From the NCBI GenBank assembly GCA_027576995.1, contig JANBQC010000043.1:17457-81456 (forward strand): a stretch of 64,000 nt of DNA, written 5' to 3'. The position numbers and the translations under genes are program-made. Positions 21,601 through 30,765 of the stretch are shown piece after piece. A model generated the notes under the pieces. The model searched no databases and was not told the origin of the DNA. It worked only from the letters and a program-made list of their open reading frames with translations. Origin of the DNA: Dimargaris cristalligena (lineage: Eukaryota > Kickxellomycota > Dimargaritomycetes > Dimargaritales > Dimargaritaceae). Position 1 is the first letter of the stretch. Each line of letters opens with the position of its first letter.

Positions 21601-22724
21601 GTGACCCTTGGGATACCGACGAGAAATGCCGTGTGTGCTGGGCCGACCACGACCCGGCCTGGAACATTACCCTGCGCGGTCTACCGGAGGGATCGGAATT
21701 CATGGAATATTTCGACCACTGGCTGTCCGCTATGCCCGGCCCCGAGTGTCCCTTGGCCGGCGCCGCGGCCTACGGCAATGCCATCGCCCGCGGCGACCCG
21801 CAGAACCACACCGGAGGGGCCATTACGGCGTCCCATGTGCGTACCTTCCATACCCCGCTACGCTCCCAGGCGGACTTGATCGCCGCCTTTGCAGCCGCCC
21901 AGCGCATCGCCGAGGACGCCAGTGCCGCTACCGGCTTGGAAATATTCCCCTACTCGGTATATTACATTTTCTTTGACCAATACGCCCATATCGTGCGCCT
22001 CACCACCTTATTGCTGAGCGTGGGGATTGGGGCGATTTTCCTGGTCACTTGGCTTTTACTGGGTCACTTGCGGGTGGCGTTGTTTACCGTCCTCACTGTC
22101 ATCATGGTTTTGGTCCAGGAAATGGCCGCCATGGCCAACTGGGGCGTTAGCCTGAACGCCCTCAGTCTGGTGAATCTGATGATCGGCCTGGGTATTAGTG
22201 TGGAGTTCTGTTGCCACATTGCCCGTAAGTATGTCATCACCAAGGGCACCCCCGATGAACGCCTCTGCGTGGCCGTGGGCGAAGCGGGTAGCTCGGTTTT
22301 TTCGGGCATCGCCTTGACCAAATTCTGCGGAATTGTGGTTTTGGCCTTCGCTCGCTCCAAGATCTTTGAGGTATACTATTTCCGCATGTACTTGGCCATG
22401 GTGTTGGCGGGCGTGTTCCACGGTCTCGTGTTTTTACCCGTTCTACTGGTGACCTTCACCGACTACAGTTGGTGGGGCGACGATGATAACAACCATGGCT
22501 TATACTTCGAGTCCAGTAGTGGTGGCCAGCGGGATGCGGCCACCCCACCCCGCTCGGCCTGGCGACTGCCCCTTGTAGGAAATTTCCGTTGGCCGTGGTC
22601 GAGGCAGTCCCAGTCCAACACCACCGACTTTGAACCCTCGGCGGCTTCGGAAGAGCAGACCCCTCTAATTACTGAGACGGATATTGATGCAGAGGCAGCG
22701 GAGCGGTTGGTTATCCGTTCCTAA
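18636..22724 (+). CDS. NCR1: NPC1/NCR1 sterol transporter (RND family)
   Basis: 1362 aa, single exon; ATG at 18636 opens a signal peptide (FIGGLLALAVTALAS). The Cys-rich luminal N-terminal sterol-binding domain follows (CVMYGQCG, then CPACWNNFMNFFCQFTCS), then a first transmembrane span near residues 265-290. Next come the family block SPERLWVGPQSTSAQNKRFF...FGPFYRTEQI, the sterol-sensing domain (about 615-800, ending near FLVLAVGVDNIFLLVNE), and a second luminal domain. A C-terminal RND bundle from about residue 1119 contains MANWGVSLNALSLVNLMIGL and GISVEFCCHI. NPC1 proteins move sterol from the vacuole or lysosome lumen into its membrane, with NPC2 as donor. It is longer than yeast Ncr1 (1170) because of a Ser/Asp-rich linker after the first span (about 300-350) and a Ser/Thr-rich tail with a dileucine-like TPLITE. 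Confidence 0.95.
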   Translation: MWSPLPFIGGLLALAVTALASSPHAPDTCVMYGQCGPKSGSIFAPSLPCALEQPAVRPDADLRARLVDVCGPTFADPASLACCDADQLDALATQTEVAYNLIGACPACWNNFMNFFCQFTCSANQATFLNVTRSVKSPLTGQRVVTELDLYVDPQFGDGIYQSCKEVKFPADNSFVMDLLGGGARDYRAMLRFLGTERLGGSPFQINFPERIPPAPLAPLDAPVRRCNDTDIQSRCSCVDCPDVCPVLEDIPDPSVGSCMIFGRWACGPALLAVIYAILGVGFAFALVVTFMRRTSLRQAGYEPLATGAPLVTDDTGRRPPSSSNDHAAVLGGGDDGLETDDETTPSLRSRSFASKSYGDRLQFRLRHFFFQLGIQCATHPRKVLILVGTVIALCSLGWRSFDIETSPERLWVGPQSTSAQNKRFFDDNFGPFYRTEQIVITPAADYKENTVITHHVLRQLFLLDEAVRQIISPGYNQTLTDLCFQPTGEGCVVQSVTGYWQNSLEEFEDSDWQSTFNDCTHHPGNCLPEFGQPLKPTLLLGGYPNGDYDQAQALFVTYVLTNSQNATDRDQREAWETAFLDTLTNIHTDPRFDLRGLEVSYSTEISIEQELAKSTYTDVVTIAISYLVMFLYASVALSRFSRHAIQSRRVWVETKFTLGLAGIGVVLASVSMSVGLLSALGFKATLIIAEVIPFLVLAVGVDNIFLLVNELDRQTAQLPTAPVEQRVATALGNVGPSILLSSLAETLAFGLGGFVSMPAVSIFALYAALAVWLDFVLQITGFVALLTLDAHRTEDGRADLWPWFLVPIRLDSEFAGSPTSIWARRESWLQWFMGTIYGPLLNHSIVRWSVFTLFTVLFAANLEKARHIELGLDQRIALPRDSYLVPYFDRLDQYFQTGPPVYFVTKHAHITDRPEQRALCGRFTTCADRSLANLLEQERKRPDVSYLAQPASVWLDDYFHWLNPAAESCCRVRTVSNGPNGGNHTELCDPWDTDEKCRVCWADHDPAWNITLRGLPEGSEFMEYFDHWLSAMPGPECPLAGAAAYGNAIARGDPQNHTGGAITASHVRTFHTPLRSQADLIAAFAAAQRIAEDASAATGLEIFPYSVYYIFFDQYAHIVRLTTLLLSVGIGAIFLVTWLLLGHLRVALFTVLTVIMVLVQEMAAMANWGVSLNALSLVNLMIGLGISVEFCCHIARKYVITKGTPDERLCVAVGEAGSSVFSGIALTKFCGIVVLAFARSKIFEVYYFRMYLAMVLAGVFHGLVFLPVLLVTFTDYSWWGDDDNNHGLYFESSSGGQRDAATPPRSAWRLPLVGNFRWPWSRQSQSNTTDFEPSAASEEQTPLITETDIDAEAAERLVIRS

Positions 22725-23518
22725 ATGCCCCAAAGCCCTCTCTTTGGTTCATTTTATCACATAAATATCTATATTCCGGAATGACCCCATACTTCGGGAC
22801 TATTTTGTCACCCACGCGACTTTAGTTACTGTGCTTTTGGTGATACATTAGTTTGTCGCATCACTATTTGATTGATTTGCCGACTGTTTTTTTATATCTT
22901 TTTGCTTTTAGGTAAAGTGCCCCGTTATTTGTATTTTGTGGCGGACTCATTTTATGACAATCATTGGCTTCTCATTCAAGCTGTAGAATAAGACAGGTTA
23001 TTACGACGCTAGCTAATTGACGCAGTGGAAAAGGGGTCTAATATTTTGAGTGGTAGTTTGGCGTTGCTTCGGATGGTTAGATAGTCTTTTGCTATATTGG
23101 TAATGGGCCAGGGGGGGTCCTGGCCTGAGGGGTCAGTATTAAAGCCTCTCTCTGTTTGCATAAGTCATTCAGCCCTCGCCTATATAGTAACGTCTATGCA
23201 GTGGACTGGAGTAGGGTTTGGCTTCTGCGGAGTGGCCCGCTACCGCCTTTTTTTTAGCACCAATCGATTTCTTTTATATTCCCGCCCCTTTCCTAGCGGA
23301 GTGGCCCCCCCACTCAATCCAGCCTCTGCCTGATCTCTCTCCGTTGTCCGCATCCCTTCCTGCTCTCGACTGCTCTTTAACCCATCCCCCGCGGCGTTTC
23401 ACTTCATTTCAGCTTCTCTCTTTTTTCCTCAGTTTTTACCTCTTGCATTGCCGTTATCTGCCGAGTGCACCTGTTTTTCCCCTGCCCTTATTTTTTTCCT
23501 ATACTCTTGAAACCCACC
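22725..23518. other. Spacer between NCR1 and GRS1
   Basis: NCR1 3' region and GRS1 promoter and leader. From about 23300 the sequence is strongly pyrimidine-rich up to the GRS1 start. An in-frame stretch without stop precedes the GRS1 ATG (23381-23518). Confidence 0.55.
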
Positions 23519-25501
23519 ATGGCCGCCCCCAAGTTTGACCGCCCCGAGCTCGAGTCGCTGGTCGCCAAGCGCTTCTTCTACGCCCCGTCTTTTGGCATGT
23601 ACGGCGGAGTAGCCGGTCTGTATGACTACGGTCCCACCGGTTGTGCTCTGCAAACCAACATCCTTAACCTCTGGCGCTCCCACTTCGTGCTCGAGGAGGA
23701 TATGCTGGAATTGGACTGTTCGATCCTGACCCCCGCCGAGGTTCTCAAGACCTCTGGGCATGTGGACAAATTCAGTGACTGGATGGTGAAGGACACCAAG
23801 AACGGCGACATTTACCGCGCCGATCACTTGGTCAAGGCCGTGCTGGAGGCCCGCATCGAGGGTCACTTGCTGGCCAAGATGGCGAAGCTGGCTGCTACGT
23901 CGGACGCCAAGTCCGTTGCCCCCGCCACGTCCGCCGCCGCCGAGAAGAAGGCCGGCGGGAAGCGGTCCAAGAAGGGTACCGTAGTGGTCGCTGAGCTGAG
24001 CGAGAGCGTCTTCAACGAATACCAGCAGATTCTGGCCCAATTGGATAATTTCGACGGCGCTGGTTTGGGCGATTTGATTACCCGCTGGGATATCCGGGCC
24101 CTGGAAACTGGCAACCCCGTCACTACCCCCGTCGAATTCAACCTGATGTTCGAGAGCAGCATCGGCCCCACTGGCCAACTCAAGGGTTATCTGCGGCCCG
24201 AGACCGCCCAGGGACAATTCCTCAACTTCAAGCGTCTGCTTGAATTCAACAACGAGCGGGTGCCGTTTGCCTCCGCCACGATTGGCAAGTCGTTCCGTAA
24301 CGAAATCTCCCCCCGCGCCGGTCTGCTCCGCGTGCGTGAGTTCACCATGGCCGAGATTGAGCACTTCGTCGATCCGCTGGATAAGAGCCACTCCCGGTTC
24401 GCTGAGGTGCAGGACACCGTGCTGCGCCTACTGCCCGCCACCACCCAGCTCAACGGTGCAACGGAGCTCACCGAAACGACCATCGGAGAGGCCGTCCGTT
24501 CCGGTCTGGTCGACAACGAAACCCTGGGTTATTTCCTGGTCCGTATCTTCCGGTTTCTGCTCCGGATCGGTATCAACCCCCAGCGCCTGCGGTTCCGCCA
24601 GCACATGTCCAACGAAATGGCCCACTACGCCTGTGACTGCTGGGATGCCGAAATCCAGAGCAGCTACGGCTGGATCGAGTGTGTGGGGTGCGCCGATCGT
24701 TCCGCTTATGATCTGACCGTACACGCCAAGAAGACCGGTGAAAGGTTAACCGTTCAACAGGCCCTGCCGGAGCCCGTCATTGAGGACGTGGTGCGCCTTA
24801 CGATCAACAAGAAGTTGTTTGGACCCAAGTTCAAGAAGGCCGCCCGGGTGGTTGAGGACTACCTTACCCAGCTGGAGGAGCCCCAGCTCCTGGAACTCCA
24901 GGCCCAGTTGACCGCTAGTGGACAGGCCACTATCCAGGCCGCCGATGGTAACACCTACCCACTGGACTCCTCGTTGGTCACCATTGAACGGGTCCAGGTC
25001 AAGCACAGCGTCCGCGAGTTCACGCCCAATGTGATTGAACCTTCCTTCGGTATCGGCCGGATCCTGTACTCCCTCATTGAACACAGCTACTGGACCCGCG
25101 AAGATGACGAAGCGCGGGCCGTCCTGTCCTTCCCCACCTGCGTGGCACCTTTCAAATGCCTGGTCCTCCCCCTGAGCAACAGCCCCGTGTTCACCCCCGT
25201 CGTCAAGCAACTGGCCAGCCAGCTCCGTGGCATGGGTATCGCCGCCAAGGTCGATGACTCTTCCGCCTCCATCGGTAAGCGCTACGCACGTAACGACGAA
25301 CTGGGTACCCCCTTCGCCATCACCGTGGATTTCCAGACCGTCAAGGACGAGACCGTGACCCTGCGGGAGCGGGACTCCACCCACCAAATCCGGCAGCCCA
25401 TCAGCGTGGTCCTCGCTATCCTGAAGGACCTGATCAGCGAAACTAAGACTTGGGAACATATTCTGGAGCTTTACCCTCTCTCCACCTCCCAGGAGGCCTA
25501 A
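23519..25501 (+). CDS. GRS1: Glycyl-tRNA synthetase, eukaryotic dimeric class II type
   Basis: 660 aa; ATG at 23519 in a strong Kozak context (CCACCATGG). It attaches glycine to tRNA-Gly. The N-terminal block LVAKRFFYAPSFGMYGG and LYDYGPTGCALQTNI is typical of eukaryotic/archaeal GlyRS. Class II motif 2 is KSFRNEISPRAGLLRVREFT and motif 3 is EPSFGIGRILYSLIEHSYW. The C-terminal anticodon-binding domain spans about residues 545-650. No WHEP domain is present. A Lys/Ala-rich insert (about residues 125-160, AEKKAGGKRSKKG) sits in the catalytic-domain insertion. In yeast one GRS1 gene serves cytosol and mitochondrion through a non-AUG upstream start; here the frame stays open upstream to 23381 with no ATG. 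Confidence 0.95.
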   Translation: MAAPKFDRPELESLVAKRFFYAPSFGMYGGVAGLYDYGPTGCALQTNILNLWRSHFVLEEDMLELDCSILTPAEVLKTSGHVDKFSDWMVKDTKNGDIYRADHLVKAVLEARIEGHLLAKMAKLAATSDAKSVAPATSAAAEKKAGGKRSKKGTVVVAELSESVFNEYQQILAQLDNFDGAGLGDLITRWDIRALETGNPVTTPVEFNLMFESSIGPTGQLKGYLRPETAQGQFLNFKRLLEFNNERVPFASATIGKSFRNEISPRAGLLRVREFTMAEIEHFVDPLDKSHSRFAEVQDTVLRLLPATTQLNGATELTETTIGEAVRSGLVDNETLGYFLVRIFRFLLRIGINPQRLRFRQHMSNEMAHYACDCWDAEIQSSYGWIECVGCADRSAYDLTVHAKKTGERLTVQQALPEPVIEDVVRLTINKKLFGPKFKKAARVVEDYLTQLEEPQLLELQAQLTASGQATIQAADGNTYPLDSSLVTIERVQVKHSVREFTPNVIEPSFGIGRILYSLIEHSYWTREDDEARAVLSFPTCVAPFKCLVLPLSNSPVFTPVVKQLASQLRGMGIAAKVDDSSASIGKRYARNDELGTPFAITVDFQTVKDETVTLRERDSTHQIRQPISVVLAILKDLISETKTWEHILELYPLSTSQEA

Positions 25502-26736
25502 TCGAAAATAGAGATTAGTCCACTGTCTAGTATGAACATCCAACCCTTCCCCCCCACACACACACTCTCCCCTTACTACCCCGGCATTGTGCCATCATCC
25601 TTTGGTTTTTGGCCAACTCCGTTGAATACACGGCTATTTTTCTTATCATTGGTATTACGAGATTTTTTTCCTTTCAGGCAATAAATAGCCACTGGGCTAT
25701 AGTTGTGCCCTCCAGCCTTTTTCGATTTTTTTTTGATCGGTGGCCTAATTGTGGGCCCACGGTCTTTCATGGTTGGCATTTTCTCTCCCGCATCGCTTTC
25801 TTATTTCAATTTACGTCCGGTCTTAGCATTAGTTATTATCCACTTCCCGTTTAGCACCATTAAAGTATATCCATAAGAGCAATATAGATCACCACAACAT
25901 TATAGTCCGGTAAACTCCATATGTAATGGCTCTACAAGTCCGGAAACATCTTTACATAAATAATATACCTGATGATAGCTACTGCGAGAGAGAAACTGAA
26001 TTAGTTAAGGGTCTACTCAGTGGATAATGTATTAGTACCCGAAGGGCTCGTGAAAGCCACCCACCCCTACTACAAATATTTTGTCAATAGTAGATTTCTA
26101 GAAAAAAATAAACCCCCTGAAATTGACTACGAGTAATCCTTCATATTTAAGTAAATAGTGTATGTAAACTAATTTACAGTTTTAGCAGTGGACTAAACCC
26201 CTCCACTTGATTGTCATAAATAGAGAGCAATTATATCCTCGTGCTTATATAAGTGCCGTAGTTTGTCCCCGCCCCACAAGTTTGGCTGATATTTTATTAA
26301 GACCTAAGATAGAATAGCCAATATTCGAAACATCCACTGTCCGGCATAGCTATCCCTAAAAAACTCAAACAAAGCCTTCTTTCCCTTTTACTATGGCATT
26401 ATCGGCGTTTCAGGGATTGTCCCAATACCCTTGCTACAACGAGATGTATGGGGAGGGTGTATATGCCTCTACCTAAGGGTATTTCCCAAGTAAAGCACCC
26501 GATCTAGGATAGTAGTCCCGCCCGATAGCCGGTGATCTCGTGGTAGGCCCCTAACCCAAGCTGACGGGGGAACTCAAAGTCCGAGCAGCCGCTACACTTC
26601 AATTTGGCTATGTATTACTATGCGGTGAATACCTTTTGGTGAACACAGCGGTTTGGCCCAACGTCCAATTGGAAGTATGCGTTTAGGTTAGGATTAGGTA
26701 CCTTCTGGTCAAACTGCCCACACTACCGCTCAAGAC

Positions 26737-26882
26737 CATATGGGTGAAATTCAGCCCAGCTATATAAGGGCTTACATTATATGTGTATGGGAGAATATAT
26801 GGGAATTTTATTTTTAACTAGTAATATTGGCCGAATCTAATGGATTTTTCGTTATGCAGCTTGGATGAACTTTTCCCATATT
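26737..26882 (+). mobile_element. 146-bp MITE-like element, copy M1
   Basis: Begins CATATGGGTGAAATTCAG and ends ...AACTTTTCCCATATT, whose reverse complement resembles the start. Same length and orientation as 35899-36044 and 42069-42214. The interior shares TATTTTTAACTAGTAATATT and TCTAATGGATTTTTCGTTAT with copy M2. No coding capacity. Confidence 0.7.
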
Positions 26883-27743
26883 TAACCCCCAAAGCGCATT
26901 TCTAGTCCCAGCCGGATATATTATTCGGAGCAACGTCATCATAATATCAAGTGCACTTCTGGCTGTATTTATGTCTAGTATCAGAGCAATTCAGGCCCAC
27001 CGGTTAACGTTTTTGTCGATCGGTGCGTAGGTCTTCTATAACTCAATTATAATAGTGGCTTACACAGGCAAGTAGTTCTTGTTGGGAAGCAACCTACCCA
27101 CATCTACCTAAGTACAGTTGGCCCTCCGACTACGATCGGTATATAGGGGGGCTTAGGGTAGAAAGAACCGTTAGTACATCAGTCAGTACATCACAGAGGT
27201 GTGCCAATCCGATAAATTAAAATCATCGTCCAGAGTCGGGAACTGAGGCGGAACACAGTATCCTTGATTAGTCGAGTTATATCCGTAGTGTATTATCCCT
27301 CCCCATTACACGAGAATAAGGATTAGGGCATGGTTAATACAAGCACTTATGTGCAGTGAAGCCTTCATCAAAAATCATAAAAACGGAGGCCGGCTACATT
27401 TCGGTAAAAGCAAATGGCCATTATAGTCCCAGTGAACTCTGCCCAAGTAGATTCGAATTTACTGTGAATAGAGCCATTTAACCCCACTACAGGACGAATG
27501 GCTCCCTACAGAATACGTCTATACTGGCGATTACATGGTACAAAGACCCTCCTGGTCATTCAAAATCGATTCATAAAAGTAGGACCAGAAATCGGTAAAT
27601 GCTTGACTAGTGTAATGGACAATAACCCCCCTCCCTCCCCTAGGGTCCTCTCTCCCTTTCTATTCTATACCCGCTCTATCCAAGAGATTCGTTCACTAGT
27701 GAGAATAGTATTGATGATTCCGCCCAATGGAGGGAATTAATGA

Positions 27744-27763
27744 ATATATATATATATATATAG
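27744..27763. repeat. (AT)n microsatellite
   Basis: An uninterrupted AT dinucleotide run of about 20 nt. Confidence 0.85.
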
Positions 27764-28446
27764 TTCACAAAGAATGCCCGTAATATCAATCGGCCCCCTC
27801 TTTTACACGAGGAAGGATAGTCAGCAGGCATGCGAGAATTACAGCCAACCATACCTCCTGGCCGGTTAAGAGGGCCTCTGCATTAGAGTAAAGGGTTGTG
27901 GGCCCAACCGGCTAAACCACACCTTTTTTCATGACATTACTGCTATATTTTTGGTCTACGGCGGCGGGATAAGGGCAGCGACTAGAATTGTGCGACAATA
28001 CCGCCTAGTCCAGGAAGTGGGTGGCCAAATACCCGCAGCACTACTGTAGAGCGGAGGCGGATGACAAAGTGAATGGCAAGGCGCGGGGCTATAGGTCTTC
28101 GGTGGACTATTGTGCCCGTCGGGCAGGCAAACCCCGCGTCAACTCCGGCCCACACAACTCGCCAATTCAGAATGTAAATGGCGATCGACCCTATACTCGG
28201 GCCCAGATATTTGAGGAGGGCGATCCCTTTAGCCGGTACTTTAGTGCGGCTGGTCGAACAGACGGGAGGGAAAAATCCACTGTCATGAGCGTGATAGGCA
28301 GGGGTTGAAGGTTGCCGATGCCACGGGCCATTATCGGTCAGGGAAGGATGCCGGAACACGGAGTGTTGATGGCTCTCGTAGAGTAGGAAAGTGCGTATGG
28401 GTTATTGGCAACCCTTGGCGTCCCTTTTGAACGCCAGTGGTCCGCG

Positions 28447-28454
28447 TTTATAAG
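28447..28454 (+). promoter_or_regulatory. Possible TATA box of the CBM19-like gene
   Basis: TTTATAAG, 167 nt before the ATG at 28621 and followed by a long pyrimidine-rich leader (CCCCCCCCTCTCTCTCTC). Position fits a core promoter; no direct evidence. Confidence 0.35.
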
Positions 28455-28620
28455 TGGCCCATCGGCCACTCTTCGGTTAAAGTCATCACCAACTTTCTCT
28501 ATTAGCTTACCTTTCCAACACCTTCACTGGCCCTGCTTATTTTGCCTCGCAATTTTAGCTATCCTCGCTACCGTACCCTACTTTCTTCCCCCCCCTCTCT
28601 CTCTCTTTTTAAGTAGCGCC

Positions 28621-29187
28621 ATGAAGGTATTCGCCACTATCCTTTCCATCGTCGCCCTGGTCGCCTCGGTATCGGCCGCTGATTCCAACGCTCCTGTTGC
28701 TGCAGCCGCCGCCAACCCCATTGCCAATACCGCTGCTAGCGCTCCCGTCGTTGCTGCGACCGCCGCGGCCACCGCGGCTACCGAGCCTACGGTTAGCGCT
28801 CCCGTTGTGGCTGTTCCCTCTGCTGCTGCTGCCGCCAGCCCCGTTGTCGACCCGGTTGTCCCCGCTCCTACCAGTGCCACCGCCGTCCCTGCTGTAACTA
28901 CCTCGGCCAGCCCCCCGGTCGTAGCCACTGGCAATGCCCCCGCCCCTTCTGCGACTAATGCTGCTGGCACTGCCACCGCCAACCCCGCTGTTACTGCGCC
29001 CAGCACTGCCGCGCCTGCTGCCCCAATCGTCCCTGGCCTCACTGACTGCAAAGAAGGTCGAATGCAATGCAATTCCGCCGACTCCAAGGGTTTCACGGTT
29101 TGTAGTCACGGCCGGATGTTGCCCATGACCTGTAGCGCTGGCACTGTGTGCAAGCAGGAAGGCGACTACATTGCATGTGGTGTCTAG
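28621..29187 (+). CDS. Small secreted protein with CBM19-like chitin-binding tail
   Basis: 188 aa; ATG at 28621, chosen because it opens a clean signal peptide (MKVFATILSIVALVASVSA). In-frame sequence upstream has no ATG. Residues 20-140 are an Ala/Val/Pro/Thr-rich low-complexity stalk, probably O-mannosylated. The last 45 residues hold six cysteines in the order CKEGRMQC, FTVCSHGRM, MTCSAGTVC and IACGV, which resembles carbohydrate-binding module family 19, a chitin-binding fold in fungal secreted proteins. It likely binds the fungus's own wall or another chitinous surface. There is no catalytic domain and no GPI signal. The CBM19 assignment rests on Cys/Gly spacing and is moderate. Confidence 0.7.
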   Translation: MKVFATILSIVALVASVSAADSNAPVAAAAANPIANTAASAPVVAATAAATAATEPTVSAPVVAVPSAAAAASPVVDPVVPAPTSATAVPAVTTSASPPVVATGNAPAPSATNAAGTATANPAVTAPSTAAPAAPIVPGLTDCKEGRMQCNSADSKGFTVCSHGRMLPMTCSAGTVCKQEGDYIACGV

Positions 29188-30159
29188 AGGGCGTCGGCTA
29201 TAGTCTTATAGCAATCCCACTTTGGTCTTTAGCAAGAATGCCGCTGCTGGCCAGCGAGATACTGAATTTAACTTGTAGTCGGACTTGTTTGCAATTCTAA
29301 ATGCATTGGACAATTTTAGGACTATTAAATGGGTTTTCATGATTAATAAATTTGTTTTTATAGCTTTTTATATCTAAGTTCAAATGATCGGCGGTTACCG
29401 GTGTAATATGGAGCGGGGTAGGGGTTGGAATGTAACAATGTGGGTTTTGTCCAAAAAAATTTGCTAGCATTTCTAGTCTATATAAATAATTGGGCATCGT
29501 TATTTATCAGTGTCTGGTTTGATATCTATAACGCAGCGTTTTGGAGAATAACAACCTGGTGAGTAGCACTAGGATTGGCGCAATTATGTCCTAAGATTAC
29601 GTGTATAGTTCCCAGATTTTTATCTCGTATTACTCTCCCAGGCTCCGCTAGTGTATTTGTTGTTAGTAGAATTTTATATGCTTTGCTATATCATTTTTAG
29701 CTTGCTAATGGTAATCTAGTTTTACCTGCATGAGCAGTCACATCTCTTCGGCGAGAATCCCTTAGAATTCCTTGCTAGTTTTCTTAACCAGCATGTGAAT
29801 CAGTGCTACTTTGAACCAAGCCCCCAGTCACGAAGAATTAAGACCCGAGGGCAAAGGATAACCCAGTCAATTATGGGTCAGATATATGGATGGTGCTGGC
29901 CAGATAAGAATAGGGAAATAGTAATTGCTAATACAGTATTCCCTAAGATAAAATATTTTACGATTATTAGACATCTTTACCTACTTTGAGGCTATCCACT
30001 ATGCATATACATGCTTTGTAGTGCTGTCAGCTGGGGATAAAGTTTACTTTCAAAATACTAGAACTAAAGGTGGTGTTGGAAAGGCATTTCCCCCACCCCG
30101 TTGGTTTCATATCTCTGGTTATATTACCCCATATCCAGGGCATCAACTCATCTAATTCA
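29188..30159. other. Spacer after CBM19-like gene
   Basis: AT-rich, no gene recognised. CpG becomes rare from about 29960 onward, marking the edge of the repeat island. Confidence 0.5.
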
Positions 30160-30765
30160 GTAAAACCAAAGGTAGACTATCAGACCTTCTAATCTAACTT
30201 AATCCAAACACCATGCTGTCCATCTCCATTAGGTCTTAGTACCATATTAACCTTCCCATGGTTACCCCCAGTACTATGGGATCACCCTATATCATATAAC
30301 TGTTTGCCTTCCAGACTCCTCATTTTGCACTAATCACTCTGGTGTTGATCTGAAGACTCTTCCAGCTACCATTAGAGTCTTCTAAGTCCTCATGGCCATC
30401 TGGTTGGCCTATTCATCTTACCCCTAGTCTTAGTAGTATCCTTCCCTGGGGACCTCCCTCTAGAGTCATCCCCCTATATATATAACTGGGCCCCATTGAG
30501 ACTGGTTCAATTCCTCAGCTTATTCTTACCCCCTCATTCACCATAATAAACTACTATATACACTCACCCCCTTGTACTGACTAGTAAGTGGACTCACTGC
30601 ATATCCTTTACCTATGACTGCATCTTGTAGCCTTTATTAGTTAGTACTATGCCCCCCACCTAATGCTAAGTCTCACTTAGCCAAGTACAAGCCCCATCTG
30701 CCATTAGAAGCCTATCCTTGGGACTCTTAACAGACTAAGAGTGGTTAACCCAGGCAACATGGATA
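30160..30765 (+). repeat. Dispersed about 600-bp non-coding repeat, copy L1
   Basis: Shares long blocks with 39495-40085 and 40236-40575 (same strand) and 38230-38803 (opposite strand), for example ACTAGTAAG, TTTATTAGTTAGTACTA and CCATTAGAAGCCTATCC. Near its right end is a small hairpin, ACTCTTAACAGACTAAGAGT (30723-30742). No open frame. It could be a solo LTR or a non-autonomous DNA element. Confidence 0.6.

Larger units (their letters stand above)
25502..28620. other. Spacer between GRS1 and CBM19-like gene
   Basis: About 3.1 kb. It contains the GRS1 3' region with AATAAA near 25679, a MITE-like element at 26737-26882, an (AT)n run at 27744-27763 and the promoter of the CBM19-like gene. 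CpG is present throughout, unlike the repeat islands. No gene recognised. Confidence 0.55.

Noticed and set aside
28021..28308. 95-codon plus-strand frame and its 125-codon minus-strand partner
   Set aside because: The plus-strand frame starts with GTG, overlapping frames on both strands, no recognisable protein, in a promoter region.
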